This document shows positions 7,010 to 11,368 of a DNA stretch of 11,368 bases, one piece after another. Where the stretch lies: assembly GCA_938045215.1 (NCBI GenBank), contig CALINF010000132.1, positions 1 to 11,368 on the forward strand, given 5' to 3'. A model generated the notes under the pieces. The model did not search any database. It saw only the letters and a list, made by a program, of their open reading frames with translations, and was not told where the DNA came from. Position numbers and translations under genes: made by a program. The stretch is from an uncultured Halieaceae bacterium. Its GTDB lineage: Bacteria > Pseudomonadota > Gammaproteobacteria > Pseudomonadales > Halieaceae. The stretch's first letter is position 1, and each line of letters opens with the position of its first letter.

Positions 7010-7873
7010 ATGGCAGTCGGAAAAGAAATCCGCACCAAGATCAATAGTATCCAGAGTACGCAGAAAATCACCAGTGCCATGGAAATGGTAGCGGCGAGCA
7101 AAATGCGACGGGCACAGGATCGTATGGAAGTCGGCAAGCCGTATGCGCGCCGGATCCGTTCTGTGGTCGGTCATATAGCCAATGCGGCGCCCGAGCATCG
7201 CCATATGTATATGGTTGAACGCGAGGTCAAGCGTGTGGGCTACATCGTTGTAGCAACTGATCGTGGCCTCTGCGGTGGACTGAATATCAACCTGTTCAAG
7301 GCTACTGTTAGATCGATGAAACAGTGGGCTGATCAGGGGATCGATGTTGAATTGAGCCTGATTGGCGCTAAAGCGGCAGCGTTCTTCAACAGCTATGGCG
7401 GTAATGTCACAGCGGCGATTCGTGATATCGGTGAAGCACCTGCAGTTGCCGACCTGATCGGCGGTGTGAAAACCATGCTCGATGCCTATTCTGAAGGTCG
7501 CATCGACCGGCTGTATCTGGTGAGTAATCAGTTCGTCAACACGATGACGCAGGATCCTGCGGTAGAACAGTTGCTTCCGCTGGAAGCAGAAGAGTCTGAC
7601 GAGATGAAGCATCACTGGGATTATATCTATGAGCCCGAGGCGAAAGATCTTCTGGAAGGCTTGCTGACTCGCTATATCGAGTCTCAAGTATTTCAAGCTG
7701 TTGTCGAGAACGCTGCCTGTGAGCAGGCCGCGCGAATGCTGGCGATGAAAAACGCCACTGAAAACGCGGGCGATCTTATCGATGATCTGCAACTGATTTA
7801 CAACAAGGCACGTCAGGCATCGATTACCCAAGAGCTGTCAGAAATTGTTAGCGGTGCGGCGGCGATTAGCTGA
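7010..7873 (+). CDS. atpG: F1Fo ATP synthase subunit gamma (rotor shaft)
   Basis: A 287-residue gamma subunit, the same length class as E. coli. The N-terminal helix IRTKINSIQSTQKITSAMEMVAASKMRRAQ (7-36) and the C-terminal helix ending ITQELSEIVSGAAAI form the coiled coil that turns inside the alpha3beta3 hexamer. DRGLCGGLN in the central domain is the family signature. There is no regulatory insertion of the chloroplast type. The ATG at 7010 has AGAGGA (6996-7001) eight bases upstream. The gap to the true atpD start is 77 bp, the largest spacer within the F1 genes. Confidence 0.98.
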   Translation: MAVGKEIRTKINSIQSTQKITSAMEMVAASKMRRAQDRMEVGKPYARRIRSVVGHIANAAPEHRHMYMVEREVKRVGYIVVATDRGLCGGLNINLFKATVRSMKQWADQGIDVELSLIGAKAAAFFNSYGGNVTAAIRDIGEAPAVADLIGGVKTMLDAYSEGRIDRLYLVSNQFVNTMTQDPAVEQLLPLEAEESDEMKHHWDYIYEPEAKDLLEGLLTRYIESQVFQAVVENAACEQAARMLAMKNATENAGDLIDDLQLIYNKARQASITQELSEIVSGAAAIS

Positions 7874-7937
7874 TTCGCATGAGAAAGACTTCGGCGTCGG
7901 AACGCAATCCGCGCCAGCACGAATTGAAATTTGATAT

Positions 7938-7943
7938 AGAGGA
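7938..7943 (+). promoter_or_regulatory. Shine-Dalgarno sequence that fixes the atpD start
   Basis: AGAGGA lies seven bases before ATG 7951. An in-frame ATG at 7879 would give a 24-residue extension rich in charged residues, but it has no ribosome-binding site and the extension resembles no beta-subunit N-terminus. The site therefore decides for 7951. Confidence 0.85.
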
Positions 7944-7950
7944 TCCGGAC

Positions 7951-9348
7951 ATGAGCAGCGGTCGAGTCGTACAAATTATCGGCGCGGTAATCGACGTGGA
8001 ATTCCCACGCGATAGCGTGCCGCAGGTATACCACGCACTCAAGATTAGCGAGAAAGATATCACCCTGGAAGTACAGCAGCAGTTAGGCGATGGCGTGGTA
8101 CGTACGATTGCGATGGGGTCTTCTGAAGGCCTCAGCCGTGGTCTCAGCGTTGAGAATACCGAAGCACCGATTATGGTTCCCGTTGGCGTTGAAACGCTGG
8201 GCCGAATCATGGATGTGCTGGGTAACCCCATTGATGAGCGCGGTCCGATCGGAGAGCAGGAGCGTTCAGCCATTCACCGCAAGGCACCTGCTTATGACGA
8301 GCTTTCAGCGTCAGACGAGTTGCTCGAAACAGGCATCAAGGTGATTGACCTGGTATGCCCATTCGCGAAGGGCGGTAAGGTTGGTTTGTTTGGTGGCGCC
8401 GGTGTAGGCAAGACCGTAAACATGATGGAGCTGATCAACAACATCGCTACAGAGCACGCGGGTTTGTCAGTATTTGCGGGAGTAGGAGAGCGTACTCGAG
8501 AGGGTAACGACTTCTACTACGAGATGCAGGAATCCAAGGTCGTTGATGTAGAGACTCTGGGCAACTCAAAAGTGGCGATGGTTTACGGGCAGATGAATGA
8601 GCCGCCCGGTAACCGTTTGCGCGTTGCATTGACTGGCCTGACCATGGCCGAGAAAGTCCGCGACGAGGGACGTGACGTACTGCTGTTCGTCGACAATATC
8701 GATCGTTATACACTGGCGGGAACCGAGGTATCGGCACTGCTGGGTCGTATGCCTTCTGCGGTAGGTTATCAGCCTACGCTGGCCGAAGAGATGGGTGTTC
8801 TGCAGGAGCGTATTACGTCTACCAAGGTTGGCTCAATCACATCGATCCAGGCGGTTTATGTACCGGCGGACGATTTGACTGACCCGTCACCCGCAACCAC
8901 GTTTGCTCACCTGGATTCCACAGTTGTACTGTCTCGTGATATTGCAGCGAAAGGTATTTATCCTGCGGTAGACCCACTGGACTCCACATCGCGTCAGCTG
9001 GATCCACTGCTGATCGGCAATGAGCACTACGATGCCGCGCGTGGCGTTCAGTCTGTATTGCAGCGTTACAAAGAGCTGAAAGATATTATTGCAATTCTGG
9101 GTATGGACGAGCTGTCGGAAGAAGACAAGCAGACAGTATCGCGCGCGCGTAAAATCGAACGTTTCCTGTCGCAGCCGTTCCATGTGGCAGAAATCTTTAC
9201 CGGTTCTCCAGGCAAGTACGTTTCGCTCAAAGACACAATTGCCGGTTTCAACGGCATTCTGGCTGGGGAGTATGATCACCTGCCAGAGCAGGCGTTCTAC
9301 ATGGTAGGCAGCATCGACGAAGCGGTCGAGAAAGCCGCTAACCTGTAA
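7951..9348 (+). CDS. atpD: F1Fo ATP synthase subunit beta (catalytic subunit)
   Basis: A 465-residue beta subunit that makes and hydrolyses ATP. Walker A is GGAGVGKT (148-155, K154), the catalytic glutamate and arginine are in GVGERTREGND (E180, R181), Walker B is LLFVDN (D248), and the torque lever DELSEED is at 386-392. The start at ATG 7951 gives MSSGRVVQIIGAVIDVEFP, as in family members, and has a good Shine-Dalgarno. Two features are unusual compared with E. coli. D251 (codon 8701-8703) stands where E. coli has Tyr245, next to the phosphate-binding Arg (here R252). About seven extra residues at 201-207 (VDVETLGNSKV) lengthen the loop before MVYGQMNEPPGN. A loop of similar length is known from mitochondrial-type beta subunits. 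The rest is highly conserved, so the enzyme is expected to be active. Confidence 0.98.
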   Translation: MSSGRVVQIIGAVIDVEFPRDSVPQVYHALKISEKDITLEVQQQLGDGVVRTIAMGSSEGLSRGLSVENTEAPIMVPVGVETLGRIMDVLGNPIDERGPIGEQERSAIHRKAPAYDELSASDELLETGIKVIDLVCPFAKGGKVGLFGGAGVGKTVNMMELINNIATEHAGLSVFAGVGERTREGNDFYYEMQESKVVDVETLGNSKVAMVYGQMNEPPGNRLRVALTGLTMAEKVRDEGRDVLLFVDNIDRYTLAGTEVSALLGRMPSAVGYQPTLAEEMGVLQERITSTKVGSITSIQAVYVPADDLTDPSPATTFAHLDSTVVLSRDIAAKGIYPAVDPLDSTSRQLDPLLIGNEHYDAARGVQSVLQRYKELKDIIAILGMDELSEEDKQTVSRARKIERFLSQPFHVAEIFTGSPGKYVSLKDTIAGFNGILAGEYDHLPEQAFYMVGSIDEAVEKAANL

Positions 9349-9370
9349 GGCAGTCAACGAGGCCCATACT

Positions 9371-9799
9371 ATGGCAATGACCATTCACTGCGATATCGTC
9401 AGCGCCGAGGAAGAGATATTCTCTGGCCTCGTCGAGATGCTGGTCGCAACCGGGGAGCTTGGGGAACTGGGCGTCAGTTACGGTCACGCACCTTTGCTGA
9501 CGTCGCTGATACCCGGCCCTGTTCGTATCGTTACTCAATCTGGCGATGAGCAGGTGTACTATGTTTCCGGAGGCTTCCTAGAGGTTCAACCGGGCGTCGT
9601 GTCAATATTGGCAGACACCGCAATACGAGCCGGTGATGTCGACGAGGCGGCGGCGGAAGAAGCTCGCCGGGAAGCAGAACACGCTCTGGAGAACCAGACC
9701 GGCGACTTCGATTATGGTCGCGCATCTGCACAATTGGCTGAAGCCGCGGCGCAGTTGGCGACTCTGCGAAAAATGCGGAATCGGTCCGGTCGCGGTTGA
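9371..9799 (+). CDS. atpC: F1Fo ATP synthase subunit epsilon
   Basis: A 142-residue epsilon subunit (E. coli 139). The N-terminal beta-sandwich has MAMTIHCDIVSAEEEIFSGLVEMLV, GELGVSYGHAPLLTSL and GGFLEVQPGVVSILADTAIRAGDVDE, all family signatures. The C-terminal helices (about 90-142) form the inhibitory arm that regulates ATP hydrolysis. It binds gamma and the c-ring. The ATG at 9371 has ACGAGG (9357-9362) eight bases upstream; a second ATG at 9377 is possible but MAMT is the usual start. Last gene of the operon, followed by a terminator 27 bases after the stop. Confidence 0.97.
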   Translation: MAMTIHCDIVSAEEEIFSGLVEMLVATGELGELGVSYGHAPLLTSLIPGPVRIVTQSGDEQVYYVSGGFLEVQPGVVSILADTAIRAGDVDEAAAEEARREAEHALENQTGDFDYGRASAQLAEAAAQLATLRKMRNRSGRG

Positions 9800-9825
9800 T
9801 AGTGGTTTAAATAAGCATGATCAAC

Positions 9826-9849
9826 AACCCCGGCCTGCCGGGGTTTTTT
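9826..9849 (+). terminator. Rho-independent terminator of the atp operon
   Basis: Perfect 8-bp stem AACCCCGG (9826-9833) / CCGGGGTT (9838-9845) with a 4-base loop CCTG, followed directly by a run of T to 9849. It is 27 bases after the atpC stop. On the opposite strand the same hairpin follows the convergent regulator gene by about 30 bases, but the T-tract there is poor (TTGTTG), so it would work less well in that direction. Confidence 0.93.
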
Positions 9850-9875
9850 GTGTCTGTCGAAGCCGTTTCTACACG

Positions 9876-10622
9876 CTATAACAGCTCCCACAGGGCATCG
9901 AACAGAATCTGTTGTGTCGATGCGATGGCGGCGGAGTCAATGATCACCACGACGGGGTAGTTCTCGTCGGCCAGTGTGATCATGGCCACTTTGGGAGGAT
10001 AGATCGCGATGTAGGATGCGTCAGCCGTCGCCTTTCCAGGCAGCCACTTACGCTCCGCCAACTCCGCATCGTCGCCCCCTTCTCCAACCGCAAGCACCCG
10101 AACGCTGATGCCTCTGGCTTCTCTTTGCCGGGTAAAATTGGGAAACGGCCGGTACAGATGTTCGCGCAGGGTTTTTGCAGAAATAACGGAATAGCTTTGG
10201 CTGGGTGAGAGTGCAGCCCCATCAAGGATGTCCCGCAAGACCAGCTCCACACCATCGTCTCCCTCGTAGAAGCGAACATTACCCGGGCTGAACTCCGTCT
10301 GGCTTTGTTTCAAGGCGGGAATCACGTCTCGTCGCAACCGATCCATGGCCAGGGTCAGCGCTTGTTGACGCTTTTCACCCAGGCTAAGCAGACGCTCGGG
10401 GTCTTCTGCCTGGAACACGCGCCGCTTGCCCCGCGGAAAATAATTGACCACACCTTTGCCGGCGAGAACTTTTAGTGTCTCGTAGGTGGTGCCCCGATTG
10501 ACGCCTGATTCACTCGCAACATCCCTTATCGAAGCCGGTCCCAGCTTTAATAGCGCCTGGTATACGGTTACCTCTCTGGGGCTGAGACCCAGCGCCCCCA
10601 AGCTTTCCTCAATCATTGTCAT
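9876..10622 (-). CDS. TrmB-like winged-helix transcriptional regulator
   Basis: A 248-residue protein. Residues 5-75 form a winged helix of the TrmB type: LGLSPREVTVYQALLKLGPASIRDVA, then recognition helix NRGTTYETLKVLAGKGVV, then a wing with PRGKRRVFQAEDPERLL. A charged helical linker (about 80-107) is followed by a C-terminal domain starting NVRFYEGDDGVELVLRDIL (115-133), typical of the TrmB effector domain. No signal peptide or membrane segment is seen. In archaea TrmB proteins sense sugars; the ligand here is unknown. The gene is convergent with atpC and divergent from glmU. Its ATG (10622-10620) lies inside a perfect palindrome and has no well-placed Shine-Dalgarno (GAGG is 15 bases upstream); a second ATG six bases on (MTMI) is possible. 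Self-regulation is inferred. The family call is firm, the specific function is not. Confidence 0.85.
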   Translation of the reverse strand: MTMIEESLGALGLSPREVTVYQALLKLGPASIRDVASESGVNRGTTYETLKVLAGKGVVNYFPRGKRRVFQAEDPERLLSLGEKRQQALTLAMDRLRRDVIPALKQSQTEFSPGNVRFYEGDDGVELVLRDILDGAALSPSQSYSVISAKTLREHLYRPFPNFTRQREARGISVRVLAVGEGGDDAELAERKWLPGKATADASYIAIYPPKVAMITLADENYPVVVIIDSAAIASTQQILFDALWELL

Positions 10623-10636
10623 AATTTTTATGACAA
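10616..10636. promoter_or_regulatory. Candidate operator 1, perfect palindrome over the regulator start codon
   Basis: Arms TTGTCATAA (10616-10624) and TTATGACAA (10628-10636) with a TTT spacer form a perfect inverted repeat. The core is TGTCA-N9-TGACA, the same design as candidate operator 2. It covers the start codon of the TrmB-like gene. Relative to the predicted glmU promoter it is centred near -51. Binding by the adjacent regulator is inferred. Confidence 0.65.
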
Positions 10637-10642
10637 ACCTCG

Positions 10643-10670
10643 TTGTATTAAAAAAAGGACTGTTTAATAT
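10643..10670 (+). promoter_or_regulatory. Possible glmU promoter
   Basis: TTGTAT (10643-10648) and TAATAT (10665-10670) are 16 bp apart. The matches to consensus are only moderate (3/6 and 4/6). Transcription would start near 10677, giving a leader of about 69 bases to glmU. Its -10 overlaps that of the opposite-strand promoter. Confidence 0.4.
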
Positions 10671-10695
10671 GCGCTTTCTCCCACCCTAATGTCAA
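10666..10695 (-). promoter_or_regulatory. Predicted promoter of the TrmB-like regulator gene
   Basis: On the minus strand a perfect -35 TTGACA (10695-10690) is followed after 18 bp by CATATT (10671-10666, 4/6 matches). Transcription would begin near 10659, about 36 bases before the start codon. The -35 overlaps the left half-site of candidate operator 2, so occupancy of that operator would block the promoter. Confidence 0.55.
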
Positions 10696-10708
10696 AAGGT
10701 AGGTGACA
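10690..10708. promoter_or_regulatory. Candidate operator 2 in the regulator-glmU divergent region
   Basis: TGTCA (10690-10694) and TGACA (10704-10708) are separated by nine bases, the same half-sites and spacing as candidate operator 1. The centres are 73 bp apart, close to seven helical turns. The left half overlaps the minus-strand -35 box. The site lies about 13-31 bases downstream of the predicted glmU transcription start. Confidence 0.6.
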
Positions 10709-10745
10709 CCGAGCTTCGGCGGCGCCTTTCAATAAGAGATTAATT

Positions 10746-11368
10746 ATGTCTGTCGAGATCATTATCCTAGCGGCCGGTCAAGGTACGCGTATGCAGTCCC
10801 CGCTTCCCAAAGTGTTACATCAGGTGGCTGGCAAACCTTTGCTGCGACATGTTATTGAAACGGCCACCCAGCTTGAGCCTGCCGTCATACACGTAGTGGT
10901 TGGACACGGCGCGCAACAGGTGCAGGCAGAGTGCGCTGACATCGGCGGACTGCAATGGCATATTCAGGCCGAGCAACTGGGCACTGGGCACGCGGTCATG
11001 CAGGCGATGCCGGCTCTCGCGCAGGATAGTCAGGTAGTAGTGCTGTATGGCGATGTGCCCTTGCTACGGATCGAGTCATTGCGGAATTTGATAGAGGCCA
11101 GCCGAACCGGTCCAGCCTTGTTGACTGCGAAATTGGCAGACCCTTCTGGTTATGGGCGGATACTGCGCTCGGAAACTGGTGAATTGTTAGGTGTGGTGGA
11201 GGATAAGGACGCATCAACGGAGCAGCGGGCTATCGCTGAGATTAATACTGGCGTGCTGGCATCGCCCGCCTCAGACCTTAAGCACTATTTACCCAAGGTG
11301 AACAACGACAACAGCCAGGGTGAATATTACTTACCCGATATTCTGCCCTTGGTGTTAAAGGCGGGTAA
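10746..11368 (+). CDS. glmU: GlmU, bifunctional N-acetylglucosamine-1-phosphate uridyltransferase / glucosamine-1-phosphate acetyltransferase, N-terminal part (partial)
   Basis: The reading frame is open to the right edge and encodes 207 residues of a protein that is usually about 450. This part is the uridyltransferase domain, which makes UDP-N-acetylglucosamine for peptidoglycan and lipopolysaccharide. Visible motifs are LAAGQGTRM (8-16, catalytic R15), LPKVLH (20-25, K22), QAEQLGTGHA (74-83), YGDVPLL (101-107, metal-binding D103), GYGRIL (135-140) and EINTGV (165-170). The left-handed beta-helix acetyltransferase domain lies beyond the window. The ATG at 10746 has TAAGAGA (10733-10739) six bases upstream. 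The TAA at 11366-11368 is not in frame. glmU after the atp operon is the usual gammaproteobacterial order, here interrupted by the regulator gene. Confidence 0.96.
   Translation, partial: MSVEIIILAAGQGTRMQSPLPKVLHQVAGKPLLRHVIETATQLEPAVIHVVVGHGAQQVQAECADIGGLQWHIQAEQLGTGHAVMQAMPALAQDSQVVVLYGDVPLLRIESLRNLIEASRTGPALLTAKLADPSGYGRILRSETGELLGVVEDKDASTEQRAIAEINTGVLASPASDLKHYLPKVNNDNSQGEYYLPDILPLVLKAG

Noticed and set aside
6923..7831. 302-residue open frame on the minus strand opposite atpG
   Set aside because: It is the mirror of the well-supported atpG gene and has no family motif of its own.
7879..7950. N-terminal extension of AtpD from ATG 7879
   Set aside because: No ribosome-binding site, no similarity to beta-subunit N-termini, and a good AGAGGA serves ATG 7951.
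7995..8009. CGTGG-AATTC-CCACG inverted repeat
   Set aside because: It encodes the conserved beta-subunit segment VEFPR and is explained by codon choice.
9600..9620. GTGTC-N10-GACAC inverted repeat in atpC
   Set aside because: It is in conserved coding sequence, has a different spacing from the twin dyads, and has only five-base arms.

Overview
The window is a compact stretch of core bacterial chromosome with the gene order mnmG (3' end) - rsmG - parA - parB - atpI-atpB-atpE-atpF-atpH-atpA-atpG-atpD-atpC, followed by a gene on the opposite strand and then the 5' part of glmU. The mnmG-rsmG-parAB-atp order next to glmU is the classical origin-proximal arrangement of Gammaproteobacteria. Protein details agree with this: a 156-residue b subunit, an a subunit with the GLRLFGNMYAGE motif, and a GlmU N-terminus of Pseudomonas-like type. 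I infer a marine or free-living gammaproteobacterium near the Pseudomonadales/Cellvibrionales. The genus cannot be read from the sequence alone. There is no sign of mobile elements, CRISPR arrays, tRNA or rRNA.

Positions 1-763 hold the end of the tRNA-modification gene mnmG and the 16S rRNA methyltransferase gene rsmG. Positions 832-2536 hold the chromosome-partition pair parA/parB, in which the ParB ribosome-binding site overlaps the ParA stop codon. RsmG and ParA both use TTG starts. I found no parS site in the window. A gap of about 250 bp after parB (2537-2789) carries a good sigma70-type promoter (TTGAAT, 17 bp, TATAAT) just before atpI. From there the nine-gene F1Fo ATP synthase operon runs to 9799 with short spacers and good Shine-Dalgarno sequences, ending in a strong GC-rich hairpin with a T-run (9826-9849). 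The genes encode Fo (a, c, b), F1 (delta, alpha, gamma, beta, epsilon) and the assembly factor AtpI. Catalytic motifs are intact. The beta subunit has Asp where the E. coli protein has Tyr245, directly beside the phosphate-binding Arg, and a loop about seven residues longer than in E. coli.

The most interesting part is 9876-10745. A TrmB-like winged-helix regulator gene sits between the ATP synthase operon and glmU, convergent with atpC and divergent from glmU. The 123-bp divergent control region contains two copies of the same dyad, TGTCA-N9-TGACA. Their centres are 73 bp apart, about seven helical turns. One copy covers the regulator's start codon. The other overlaps a perfect TTGACA -35 box of the regulator's predicted promoter. 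Predicted promoters for the regulator and for glmU overlap between the two dyads. This resembles a two-operator, looping-type switch controlling a regulator and glmU, the gene for UDP-N-acetylglucosamine synthesis. It is the best candidate here for an undescribed regulatory system. All other genes appear to be ordinary housekeeping genes.
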